64,000 nt of DNA from Rachycentron canadum (taxonomy: Eukaryota; Chordata; Actinopteri; Carangiformes; Rachycentridae): positions 20,159,673 through 20,223,672 of the forward strand of contig CM076659.1 in assembly GCA_038496675.1 (NCBI GenBank), given 5' to 3'. Within the stretch, counting starts at the first letter, position 1, and every line of letters starts with the position of its first letter. Shown here one piece after another: positions 48,890-59,480 of the stretch. The position numbers were made by a program, and so were the translations under genes. The notes beneath the pieces are model-generated. The model made no database searches. It saw only the letters and a program-made list of their open reading frames with translations, and was not told the DNA's origin.

Positions 48890-49240
48890 ACAACATGCCG
48901 TACATTTCATTTTCCATTTTACGCTCCATCCCTCTATCCCATCCATTTTCTGCCGCAGTAATGTTTTCCAGCTCCACCTGGGGGAAGCAGAGGTGTTCCC
49001 AGGCAAGATTAGATATGCAATCCCTCCAGTGGGCTGTGGGTCTACCCCGGGGTCTCCGACCAGTTGCGCGTACCCAGAAGACCTGCTTCGACTGGCTCCA
49101 TGCGATGTGAAGGAGCAAGCGGCCCCCTCCAGATGTCGGAGCCCCACACTTGTTCGGTAAGGCTGAGCCCAGACACCCTGCAAAGGAAACTCATTTCAGC
49201 AGCTTGTATCCATCTCATTTCTTCATGAGGTTTGGAACAA
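48890..49240 (-). mobile_element. LINE family R1 tail, copy 3 (reverse)
   Basis: The reverse strand reads IQAAEMSFLCRVSGLSL near 49220, then after deletion and frameshift VRATGRRPRGRPTAHWRD and CISNLAWEHLCFPQVELEN near 49075-48980, ending around ENGWDRG. This is the same C-terminal pattern as the copies at 21425-22035 and 31431-31702. An internal segment between the two blocks has been lost. Confidence 0.8.
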
Positions 49241-49396
49241 AGATCAACTAGTAAATCAGACTTTACTTTCCACCTTAAGGCTGAGTCAGACCTGCAGCCC
49301 CACCACCCCCACCCCTCCCTACTTTTTTTCCCCCTGTTTCTCTCTCACTAACACTATGGGAATAAAGGCAAAAATGGTCTCCTGTGTAAAGACCAG

Positions 49397-49891
49397 TGTT
49401 CGTGTTTGTTTATGGACTCTTGATTTGGACTTTTGATCTTTATTTTGGCTGTAGGGTTATTTCCTGTTTTATTTTTAAAGTAATTTCCCTTGTGTGTCTT
49501 GTGGTCTACTTCGTGTCTTTGTCTTATTTCCCGCTTTTGGGATTGTCTGCTATGGTGTTACACCTGTGTTCTATTACCTTGTGTATTCAAGTCTCTGTCT
49601 TCCCCTTCGTCCTTGACAGCTTTCTGTCCGCTTCAGTGTCGATTCTCGTCGTTCCCCATATGTAGTGAATCTGGTGTCTGTTGGATTTCCTGTTTTTTGG
49701 CTCCTGTTTTGTTCCAGTTTGGTTTCTCAGTTTTTGTTCCTGCAGATTTTCCTGGATTTCTTGAATTTGTATTTCTTGCTTCCGCAGCCTGGATTTTGCC
49801 TTTGTTCTCCTTGGTTGTTTATTAAATCCTTCACCTCAAACCACCTCGTGTTAGAGTCTTCATTTGGATTCTTTGTACCTTCATTATAACA
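49397..49891 (+). mobile_element. LTR-like repeat unit (possible solo LTR)
   Basis: A unit of about 495 bp that begins TGTT and ends AACA, with GTGTATTCAAG (TATA-like) at 49581 and TTTATTAAAT (poly-A-signal-like) at 49819. The composition (T-rich with CCTGTGTTCTATTACCTTG) resembles abundant teleost LTR-like repeats. No clean target-site duplication flanks the TGTT/AACA ends; a 7-bp CAGTGTT repeat flanks slightly shifted ends. No internal retroviral coding sequence is present. Confidence 0.4.
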
Positions 49892-49912
49892 GTGTTTTGT
49901 TCCAACGTTTGT

Positions 49913-50010
49913 CTCATCCATCCACCCCGGCGACCTCCCCGTGTCGCTTTATAATAAAATCACCTTACTTTCTCCTTTGCTCCTGCCATAATCACGCTGA
50001 CTACTAAAGT
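49913..50010 (+). repeat. Repeat family R4, copy 2
   Basis: CATCCATCCACCCC.GCGACC, GTCGCTTTATAA and TTTCTCCTTTGCTCC match the family pattern of 56955-57110. Confidence 0.4.
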
Positions 50011-52243
50011 CCTGTGTCACTTCTAGGTAAACAAGTTTTAGGACATTTGCTGATGACTGATACTGTTGTTCTTCTCGGGACAACAGTCTCGAAATGAGTT
50101 TATTTAGAAAAATGTGGCAAACAAACTGTCAAGCTCAAGCTGCCACCCACAGATCCGCTTCACATTATGCAAGCTGTATTATATAGCTCTTACTGGTGCA
50201 GTGACAAGGACGGGAACCCGCTTCTCACCTTCGAACGCAGTCAGTTATGTCCGTTGGAAGACAGATGACGAAAATGGAAGAAGAGATGTTATTTAACTGC
50301 TGGTAAACTTGAAGCTAGTGCTCCTAATTAAACGCCTAGAGATTGAGGTGTTGTTTGTTTTGTTTTGTTTTTTTTCTTTCTTGGTGAACATCAGGGTATA
50401 AATGCATTGTGTATTTTGAGTATTGAGCACCTGTCATATAATGTGGAAATTGAATGGGCAACGTTATCCTCCCAAAGTAGGAAGATATGGGCTGCATAAA
50501 GTGGGGATGTGTTGATTCTCTGTGTATACTTTTACAGTGAAAAAACAAAACTGGATAGTAGCAGATATATAAACAGGGTGAGGGTTAGAATTTTAGTTTC
50601 AAAACAATTATCAGTCCACAAGTAGCCAGGCTAACAAGCTAAGAGGATAACACTGAGGCGATTGTGACTCTGGTGCATTACCTGATCTGGTGAGTTTCTG
50701 GACTGTATACCTGCATTTAGACCTGAGGGCAGCGCGTCTGTTCGTGGGGCTGGTGCGAAGCAGCAGTCGAGTATCCGGTGTCATGACCCTGCGTCGGTGC
50801 TCCATCTGCGTTGCACATGCACGACCAGCAGCAGCTTTTTTGCACTTGCACAGAGGAAATTGGGAAGTTAAACACATGAGTGTGTGGGTTTGCAGTACTG
50901 AGCGGTCTGACAGCGAGCCCACACGGCTACAGTAACCCCTGAGGGGAAAATTTGATTTAGTCACTCCGCTTAAGTAAGCTAAACTTTGTCACACAGTACT
51001 CAAGTGAGTCTGTGACACTGTTTAAGGTTGTAATGCTTTAATTTAAGTTGGAGAAGGTCAGTGTCAGACTTAACGTGTGGGCATGGGGCTATTTCCCGGG
51101 GGCAGAGCGTACCGGTGTAGTCATTAGAAGTCAATGAGTAACAGACTTGCAAATACACCAGTATGAGTATTTGATTGTTCAAGCAGTACCCCGCCATCTT
51201 CTCTCACGAGTTGGACAGGTGAGTCTGCTCCAACGTGTTATCCGTGCATGGACCTAGTTATGTTATGTAGAAGATACCGACCCTGGTTAAGGCATGTTAA
51301 AGGACCTTTAAAGGGATTTTCCATTGGACAGTTGTGTTAGCGAACATGTGTTTGTTATATGTTTTGTTATATCAGTTGTGAAGGTTCTCCATCTATACAG
51401 GAGATTGCATTTCAGTCTGTCCGTTATTGATTGACCAGTGTTATTCCTTCATTAATGAGCCAGTGTGGGATTTTTCCGGGCTCACTGACAAATCCAATGA
51501 TTCATTGGACTGAAATCACACACGGAGGCAGCAAATGGCATTCTTGTTAATCAGTCATTGGTATTGAACCTTTTTTTTCTCATGTTTTCTCATCTGAGGT
51601 AGTAAGTGAGATTAATTTACACTTTGCTGATACATAAAAATATTCAAATTTAGGCAGATTGACAATCCAATAAAAAAAATAAAAAAAAAAGTGCTTTGAT
51701 TCAGTTGGTATGGAAGAGGAAGAGACAGCCTCATGTTGCAGGTGTCAGTACCTGAATAGGACAAATGCGTCTCCTCTCTTTGTGGCAGCCCCAAAAAGAC
51801 AGTTTAACGACTAATCATGCCAGAAGGAAATCTAACTGTTCCGATACACAAATAGTCTCAAAGCGATGCATGAACAGTCTGTTCAGCATAGCAATTATAC
51901 TGTACTTCAACTGATGGCTTTCCAGTGTGAAGAGGGTTTATGAAAAAAAAAAAAAAAGAAAGAAAGAAAAAACACCAAATTATACCAACGCGGACAATTA
52001 AACAGGGCACTGAGCTCTTGTGGCAGATAATCATGGGGAATTTTTCAATTACCACCACAATGCTATCACTGAGCAAAGTCTGTACAAACTTATTTGCGTA
52101 GCTTTTCGTAACCTCAGAGAAAGTAACAAATGGGAGATTATATGTACTGACAGGAGAAGAAAAAAGGATCCTTGAATGAATAAATTAAATAAAGACAAGC
52201 AAAACCATTAATAAAAAGCCTCAAGAGGATCAGGACATCATAC
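50011..52243. other. Gene 1 intron, possible old repeats
   Basis: 50600-50950 is CpG-rich against its surroundings (GGCAGCGCGTCTGTTCGTGG) and looks like a decayed transposon, but there is no second copy here. A-rich tracts near 51940-51970. No exon supported. Confidence 0.35.
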
Positions 52244-52453
52244 CTTTTGTGCACATATTCCAGTAAAACTGCTTTAAAATATTCTTTGCAAGATAGCCCG
52301 AACATATTAGAGGAGACGAGGCCAGGACAGGGAGCTTGTTTGCAGCGCGGAAAGCATTTGGCGAAGTCAAAATAATGGCAGGAACAGAAACCTCCTTGCC
52401 ATAGAGTTTAGTGACTGGAGCGGACGTGTGGAAACTCCAGTAGGGTGTCATAG
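52244..52453 (-). CDS. Gene 1, internal exon (largest)
   Basis: 210 nt, phase 1 to 1, with no stop in 69 whole codons. The acceptor is very good (reverse strand GTGTGCACCTTTTTCATCTAG) and the donor is CACAAAAG|gtatga. The frame reads MTPYWSFHTSAPVTKLYG, KEVSVPAIILTSP, NAFRAANKLPVLASSPLIC and SGYLAKNILKQFYWNMCTK. It joins in phase to 41767-41808. A second frame is also nearly open (FDFAKCFPRCKQAPCP), but it stops within the exon near its 5' side. No known domain was recognised; the last third looks helical and amphipathic. Confidence 0.55.
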
Positions 52454-52881
52454 CTAGATGAAAAAGGTGCACACGATCATCAATAATACGACTAAAATCA
52501 TACCACTCTGCATATTTTTTTGCTTAGTCTGTGCATAATCGTTGGAACATAATCAGAGGCTCATGCAGATGGGTTCAGCTTATTTGCATATGTAACATTA
52601 TTATTGGATTTTTGGTGAGCAAGCATGTAAATGTAGCCATCAAATGCTAAGAAAAAGTGTCCAGCTTCAATAGAGAGGTACACGGTGCTGTATATTCCTG
52701 TAACAATCCTGTCTGCGGAAAAGTCCTTTAAGCAAAAAAAAAAAAAAAAAGAGAGAAAAAGATGGATAGGCAGTATTTTAATGTCAACCTCCATTATACG
52801 CATTGAGCCTTAAAAGCAAGGGGACGGATGGAAAGCGTAGACGACTGGTGAGAAATAGAGTTTGGCCGACAGCCTGATCAC
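52454..52881. other. Gene 1 intron, short
   Basis: Non-coding apart from an A-run at 52735-52750. Confidence 0.4.
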
Positions 52882-52911
52882 CTGAGGGACGGCAGACGAC
52901 GAGAGCGAGAG
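52882..52911 (-). CDS. Gene 1, weak small exon candidate
   Basis: 30 nt, phase 1 to 1, between a pyrimidine-rich acceptor (reverse strand CATTTGATCCCTTCCATAG) and CTCAG|gtgatc. The phase-consistent frame reads LALVVCRPS; a phase-0 frame (LSLSSSAVPQ) is equally open. Equal entry and exit phases mean the chain is also intact without it. Confidence 0.25.
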
Positions 52912-53065
52912 CTATGGAAGGGATCAAATGTAGAGAAAAGAGGGCTGAGGCGTGGAATAGATTGTCAGGTAAAAGCTCTTATTTACACAGATAGCCCTGA
53001 GAGCCAATCTTGTGAAGTGTTGTACCAGACTTCAGGTATCAATCCTCAGCTGAATGTGCCTGGGT

Positions 53066-53250
53066 TCAAGATTGTACGGCAACGTGGATGTTTCTGACAG
53101 GCTTTGTCGAGGCTATGACAATAAGTGGTGTGGTTAACAGGACGCCGTCATGGCTAATCTTCAACCACAAAGACATGAAACATGGATGTACCAGATCTAC
53201 GATGGATCTCAATTGTGTAATAGAACGAAAACACCTGTAAACAGAAATGT
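53066..53250 (-). other. Protein-like open frame with acceptor, no donor
   Basis: After a good acceptor (AACATTTCTGTTTACAG) the frame reads SIVDLVHPCFMSLWLKISHD, then GVLLTTPLIVIASTKP, to a stop at 53068. No donor fits the phase required by the gene 1 exon downstream. It could be a terminal exon of something else, a pseudo-exon or a transposon remnant. Confidence 0.2.
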
Positions 53251-53289
53251 TCCCTGAGCCGAGGCCTCTCACATCGGACAGCATCAAAA

Positions 53290-53545
53290 CACGGCTTCTT
53301 GCGGGGTGGAGAGACCGCGTCGTTAACGTGAGAGCGCCGTCGTCATCATGGCTGCAACAGTAACAACTCGGCTAAGGTCACGAAAAGGACTGCGGTTGTA
53401 CCTCTCGCTCAGTAGTGGTACAAAGCAGGAACCGGAAAACATTGGTCTCCCTTGTTAAAGCGCTACGTTCTGCTGATCCATCGACCCACTCCAACCTCCC
53501 TCTGTGGACTGTGGTTCTAGAATAACACCACCAACTTCCTCCTTT
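53290..53545 (+). repeat. Repeat family R4, copy 3
   Basis: Contains CATCGACCCACTCCAACCTC and the upstream block with CGTCATCATGGCTGCAACAG, resembling the other R4 copies at reduced identity. Confidence 0.4.
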
Positions 53546-53592
53546 ACTCCTGATGGACAGGAGTCACAATTTCTACACTGTCAGAGGACTCG

Positions 53593-53625
53593 CTTAAACA
53601 TAAGCTTAAACATAAGCTTAACCCA
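53593..53625. repeat. Short 12-bp tandem repeat
   Basis: GCTTAAACATAA occurs twice in tandem, followed by a partial third unit (GCTTAACCCATAAG). Confidence 0.8.
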
Positions 53626-54293
53626 TAAGAACACAGACCCATTTCTCCTTCAAGGAAAATTACGGAGGACATAGGACAGACTAAATAGAGCACATAGAAC
53701 ACATTTCTGGCATTTTTTTCAATATACACCTCCCCGTCAAAGATCTGAGATATGACATATACTTTACAAAGATATTTATCTGATCAGTTTGTTCATTTAG
53801 TGTGTTTACAACAGATTAAATGTAATAAAGGACTTGTTATCTAAGCATTAGAATTTATAAATGGCTTGAATCTTACCTTTAACAACAAAAAACAAGCTTT
53901 TTTTTCTTTTGGCTAGCTGTGCCCCTTGTGGTGACCTGGCACACAGCCATCTTGGAAATGTTGTTATGGCAACATAAAGTCACATGACCTGTCACCTGAC
54001 CTACCGTGATGTTCAGCATGTGTCACAGTAGGGACTTCATGAGTAAAGGTTGAGGGTAAAGCTGTGTAAGGAACTTTCCAGAACATTTAAAGGGCTTGTG
54101 ACACCTGTGTCACCGTGGGATATTTTCTTTTGGGGCATTTGCTGAAAAAAATTAATTCTGTCTCCTTCAATCTTAAATGGCTACGAGTGGTGAAAGTGCT
54201 GCAGTAACTTGTACCTCCAGGTGGCTGAGGTGTATGGGTTTGTTTGTTTTTTTTACTGTTAGATTACACCCCCCTGGGCTCTGTCACCCACAA

Positions 54294-54548
54294 TCAGGGT
54301 CTATCCTTTTTTGCTTTTGGATGTTTTTCCAGGTGGTTTTCTATATTCTGTAAAGTATCGTCTCCTAATTTGTCTGTTGGACAATTGATATTTAATAAGG
54401 GGGTTTGAACTGATTTCAACCAGCAGCCTAGAGCTTTCAACCAGCAGCAGCACTTATAATGCCTGGTTTTGCATTCATCCTGTGTTGTCAGTGTTTTTGG
54501 ATTTCTTCCTAACTTTACCATTTCATCAAAAGTATTTCCAAACGACAA
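54294..54548 (-). other. Lys-rich open frame, origin unknown
   Basis: 84 codons from an ATG at 54546-54548. The translation includes NPKTLTTQDECKTRHYKCC and GDDTLQNIENHLEKHPKAKK. There is no acceptor or donor and no family I know. It may be a remnant of a transposon-encoded protein or chance. Confidence 0.2.
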
Positions 54549-56003
54549 TTTAATATTTGATGATGTAATGATCTAATTGCAAAATCATCATCATGAAGGT
54601 GAAAGCTCCAGAGTTTTAGTGCTACTTCTCATCCTTGCAATCAATTAGAATTTAAATGAAATTAGAAATAAAAAATAAAATTAAAAAATTGCAATCAAGT
54701 CAATTATAGCTGATGAATCATTCTGAAAACAGCCCAAATTTTGTGAAAAAATAACAGTAAATAAAATAAAATATCTTTTAAAAACAGTAAAGAAAATTTT
54801 TTTTATGTATCACTGTGATAGGCCAGACCACATTATACACTTGTTTGCTCTTTGATATTATCCAATTTACATGCATGACATGGATAGCTGGCTAACAACA
54901 GAAAGATCAAGAGACAGAAGGTGAATCAATTCATTGCTGGTCACTTGTTGGTCAGTATGTACCCAGTGTTTGATTGTTACCTTTAAAATAAGAAGGTGCT
55001 CTCAGAAGGCATTGTTTGGCCTCTGTATCTCTACGGTGTCTCATGTGAGCCGCCCACATTTTTGAGATTTTCAAGGAAGGCGTGTCATGGCGAAGATCGG
55101 GAACCGCGGCCTCAAAAGAACGGCGCGATGCCGTGTTATTTGCAGTTCAAGAGAGGCAATAGGCATTCAGTGAGAAACCAAAGGACCTGATACAAAACAG
55201 AGAAATTATTCCTGCTGTCTTGTTAAATGTCTGAAAGAATGAACCAACAGCTTGTTCTGGTATTTGCATCTTCCTCCATCCCTGTCATCATTAAGCATGC
55301 AGCTTAATAGAACATAACACAATAGTGGAGTTCTGTTTGTCATTTATTCTACATTTAAAAGCCCTTCAACCAATTTCCTCACACAGATGGCACAGCAAAT
55401 GCGATCAGGGATATCCACACAATTGTCTCAAACACTCTGCAGCCATTTGTAACCCATATCAGCAATTTTCTTGGCAAACAGAAAACACTCAACCAAACCA
55501 GAGGCTTATTGCATCCTCTTAAAATTCAATAGCTGGTATGAAATTGAATATTCTTGGGAGTCAGATGAACACTTCAGAGTAGAGCTGACGAGCACATCCA
55601 CTTGCTTTTATGCCCAGTGACGTGAATTACCACTTGTAGAGTAAGAAAATCTATCATTAGCGCATTAGTGCGAGTGGAAATCAAATATTTATGTCACTTG
55701 GAAAGGCCTGTGGAGGTGAATGTGGCGCACATTTGGATTACAGCAATTAAAAATGAAGGGGTAATTATTCATCTCACATCTTTTGTTTTGTGCCACCTGC
55801 ATGCTCTTGCGGCCATTGTCAACGAGCCGCCTGGAAACATTTACCCACGGCTTTTACATCACTTATTCCCCAATAACTGCACAGAGGCTGTACAGAATAG
55901 ACGCACAAAAGTATAGATCAGACTGCAAAATTTGAATATGAATGAAGTGTCAAATCAATGAGTCACTCTGTAGCGAGATTTGACGCGAGTCAACAGAACA
56001 AAT
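54549..56003. other. Intron or intergenic; possible conserved element
   Basis: AT-r r-poor in repeats. 55660-55900 has a dense mixture of AT-rich homeodomain-like cores (GCAATTAAAAATGAAGGGG, TAATTATTCATC) and GC-rich sequence, as seen in conserved non-coding enhancers; this is inference only. Confidence 0.3.
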
Positions 56004-56041
56004 TGTGTGTGTGTGTGTGTGTGTGTGTGCGTGCGTGCGCC
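56004..56041. repeat. (GT)n with (GTGC)n end
   Basis: About 13 GT units followed by GCGTGCGTGCGC, an alternating purine-pyrimidine tract that could adopt Z-DNA. Confidence 0.9.
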
Positions 56042-56209
56042 TGTGCAGATGTTAAAATAAGCACAAAAGAGAGAGGTGAGAGGAGGGTTGTAAACACACT
56101 GTGCTGAATGACGTGGGGTAAGTGTTGCTTAATAGAAGGATACAAACACACTTTCTGGCTCTTGTTGCAGTTATGTTATTGTTCCAAGGTGGACAGCTAG
56201 GCTTTTTTC

Positions 56210-56235
56210 TTTTTCTTTTTTTTTTTTTTTTTTCC
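56210..56235. repeat. T-rich tract
   Basis: Near-uninterrupted T run followed by CCCC. Confidence 0.9.
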
Positions 56236-56666
56236 CCACTCTCTTTTTCACTTCTACTCCACTTTCATTTCCTCTGCTTCCCCTCATGCCTCCTTTCCTT
56301 TTCATTTCATCTGCTCTGCCTCTCTCCTCATCCCACCGCCGCATTACTCGACAACACGCCACGAAGAAAGAACGTATGACTCCAGGAAGTGGTGAAAGGT
56401 TGTTTCTTTGTTTTGTTTTGTTTTTTTTTGTTTGTTTGTTTGTTTTGTTTTTGTTAATGCGAGTCACACAGTGATTGGCTGTGGGCGAAGGATTAATAAC
56501 GCAGAGCTACGTTGTGTTTGCTATGAGGATGGTGTGTATGGTGTTATCATAAATTCTCCCAGTACTGTAGTACAATTAATTTTGCACTGTGTGAATGTGT
56601 CAAAGCAATGGAGAATACCAATAACAATGAAGTCGTCAACTTGAGTTCTGGTACAAACTGCTTGTG

Positions 56667-56786
56667 TGGCAACAGGAACCGAAGCCAACAGCATGTGTCG
56701 CAAACTGCAGTTCCTCAAATGGCCGTTTGAGGCTGGCTCCAAAAGTGAGTTGATACCCATAGGCTCCCATGTTAAAATGCAATAGC
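56667..56786 (-). repeat. Repeat family R2, terminal segment (reverse)
   Basis: The reverse complement reads TTTTAACATGGGAGCCTATG, CTCACTTTTGGAGCCAGCC, GAGGAACTGCAGTTT and TTGGCTTCGGTTCCTGTTGCC in part, which is the right-hand end of the R2 copies at 36790-36928 and 62215-62335. The remainder of the element is absent. Confidence 0.65.
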
Positions 56787-56839
56787 ATACAGGTATACCA
56801 GACCAGAGCTTGGTTGTTTGGTCATAATAATAAACACGC

Positions 56840-57165
56840 AGACTGTACGGAGAGCGGCGTATCGACCTTTGTCACCAAGGTTACTGCCATAAAGGTCATA
56901 GTGTGGTTAGGTTCAGGGTTGAAACATGTGCTTCCTCAACATTAGGGGTTGTCTTGTCATATTCATGTGTTTTGTTGACCCATCCATCCACCCCAACCTC
57001 CTCTTGATGGAGACTTTGTCGCTCTACAAACAACATCATCACGTTTTTTCACTTAGCTCGTCATCGTTACTGCAGCCACTATATGTTGCCTAGCAACAAA
57101 ACGTAACTATGGGTCATAACAACCTGCTGCACAGACGACATATGGCTTTGTTTTTTGTTTTTTTT
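56840..57165 (+). repeat. Repeat family R4, copy 4 (most complete)
   Basis: Contains GTGTGGTTAGGTTCAGGG, TGTTGACCCATCCATCCACC, TTGCCTAGCAACAAAACGTA and CATAACAACCTGCTGCACAG. It is the longest of the four copies in the window. Unclassified. Confidence 0.5.
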
Positions 57166-58348
57166 AAAGTAAAGGGCTACTTTGAACTTTGATTCATACT
57201 GTGCAGAGGGCCACTGTGAAGAATGTGATCGCAGCATGTTTCCCCTTGACCAGGGACAAAAGAGTCTCGCTCATGTTGAGCAGGAGTAAAACTCACATTC
57301 ATACATCCGAACCATTTTTTTGAATTTCTGAACCACCTGGCTTCGTCTGTGAACTGTGGGAGAAAACCTGTAGGTGGTTCCTGATGTGCAGTGACAGAGT
57401 TAACCCACCGAGTGAGTAACTGCATGAAATCTAATAATAACTCAAAAAACTGTGCTAACAAAATGATACAAACTTACATCCACCATTTTGAATACCTGTA
57501 AAATCTCCAAAACATTCCCACTTAAGCGACTTTAACCCCTGTTGGCTGTATCTTTATCGAAATAAAGGTTTTGTGGAAGATCTTAGTGTGGATTCATGGC
57601 TTCTCCGCCCGTTTGCACCTACAGTAAAGTTTCCTCCAGTTTACTTTTCTGCCAGGGAACAAAACAGAAGATGAGTTAAGCTGCTCCCCATCGTAGATCA
57701 ATGTCCCACTGTGAAATTGCCTAAAATATTAGGGGAAATATTTTGGAGAAAATGTCGTGTTGAATTTGGACTGAAAATGTTCCTGTAATTGCATTTCAGA
57801 AGAACATGTCAATATTTACTCATATGCAACATTTGCTGGGTAAAGAACGAGATGTCTGACTGAAGTTTAGCTTCTTTTTTTTTTTTTTTTGTCTGAGACA
57901 GGAAGTGGACTTCTTCACCGGATCCAACATTAAAGTCACATCATGTAGTTTAGAAGAAGGACAAAGATAAGCGTAAATGTATCTCTGCCACAAAAGCTTT
58001 CAGTGCTGCTGGCGATTTGTGATGCAATTTTCTCTGCTTCTTTACCTCACCCCGTCTCTCTGTCTCTTGATCTAATAGAAATCCATAGAGCATGCAGTGC
58101 CTGTGCTCTCACTCCGTTCATGGTAGCATAGCATGAGATAACTTTAGGACCTGTGCAGCTGCACACATACAGTCATGTTAAAGCAGCGCGCGAGATAACA
58201 GCCAGAGTCGCTTACATCCCTTCCTCCTCTGTGCCGTTCCCCTCTGTGAAATGTAATTCTGCGAGAGAGGAGTGGTTCATTTCCAGCACCTGGTAATATT
58301 GCCTTGTCTGCATCACACTCTGACATATTCAACCCCCCCTCCCCCCAC

Positions 58349-58381
<33 letters not shown>

Positions 58382-58704
58382 ATTCCAGCACAGGCACAGT
58401 AAGTGACAGCAGACTGTTTCATTGGCTGAGCCATGTGTGATACACAGCAGAATTCTCTTTAGTCCATATTGACTTTGTCTTTACAGCTGTCATGAACTAA
58501 TTTCATGCTTCGCGTGGCTCTTTTTCTCCAGCAGTCTCCTGCTTGTGGCTGCAGCTCAGAGGAAGTGCAGCAGGGAAACAGACTGTCTGCTGCTACTGAA
58601 CCATGGATGTTCCTATGTCGTGTCATCACACTGGGTTATGGGATTGTGTTGCTATGCATAAAAAAAGAACTGTTTAAAACTAAAATAAACAGGACAAATG
58701 CCTG
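57166..58704. other. Gene 1 intron, no other feature
   Basis: Non-coding. Contains a T run (57875-57890) and an AC array (58347-58380). A possible phase 2-to-1 exon near 57490-57560 did not fit the gene 1 chain. Confidence 0.35.
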
Positions 58705-59480
58705 AGATATAATGAACTTTTTTTGTATTTGTCATTTCCTTATTATTATTTCTATAGCAGCTTTCATGCAAGAAATGCACAAAGTACTTTACATGCATCA
58801 AGCGCGGCACATGAATATACGTAAAAAGGAACATAATCAGATGAAAACCATGAACAGGGAAAAGCATTCATGTAAAATGAGATGAAACAATAATAAAATA
58901 AAAACAATGAACAATAAATTACATAAATACTTAACTTACTTAAATATTAAACAACTTTATTACATTTCTTTTAAAACCATTTCTCTGTGTTCCACAGTTT
59001 TGGGCAGTAACAAAAGGCTCCATCACCAGTTTTCCTGTTTCTGGGAAACCTTCACAAAAGCAACAGTGGTTGATCTCGCTGTTCTTGGAGCTCTGTAGTT
59101 AACAAGAGAGTCAGCAATGTGGCTTGGTCCTTGGCCATTAAGGCATTTGTATATGAGGAGGACGAGCTTAAATTCAATTCTAAATGTAACAAGTAGTCAA
59201 AACCGCACTAATGTGCTCTCTCCTCTTGGCTCTGGTTGCTGAGCTGAGCTGCAGAGTTTTGAATGACTGTGTTTTTTCAGGAGGCCAATAAAAAGGTGCA
59301 TTACAGTAATCGAGTTGGCTTGAAATGAAGACATGAATCAATCTTTCAGCGTCTTTTTAATTTAGAAATGCTCTTGAGCTGCGTCTCTGAGGTGGGAAAA
59401 CGTTTTCACTACCATGTTAATGTGGGAATTGAAGCTCAGATCTGAATCTAACACCAGGACTTGGAACCTCAGACTTTCTC
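58705..59480 (+). repeat. Large unclassified interspersed repeat
   Basis: Contains TTTCTATAGCAGCTTTCATG, CACAAAGTACTTTACA, GGCATTTGTATATGAGGAGG, GTGCATTACAGTAATCGAG and ACCAGGACTTGGAACCTCAG. This order matches an abundant teleost repeat (TATAGCGCTTTTCA...CTTTACA ... TTGCAGTAATCCAGTC ... CACCAAGGTTCC). Recognised from memory; only one copy is present here. Confidence 0.5.

Noticed and set aside
57490..57560. Reverse-strand exon candidate reading GLKSLKWECFGDFT with donor TTTACAG|gtattc
   Set aside because: It needs phase 2 upstream, but the exon at 61041-61115 ends in phase 1; the acceptor tract is poor.
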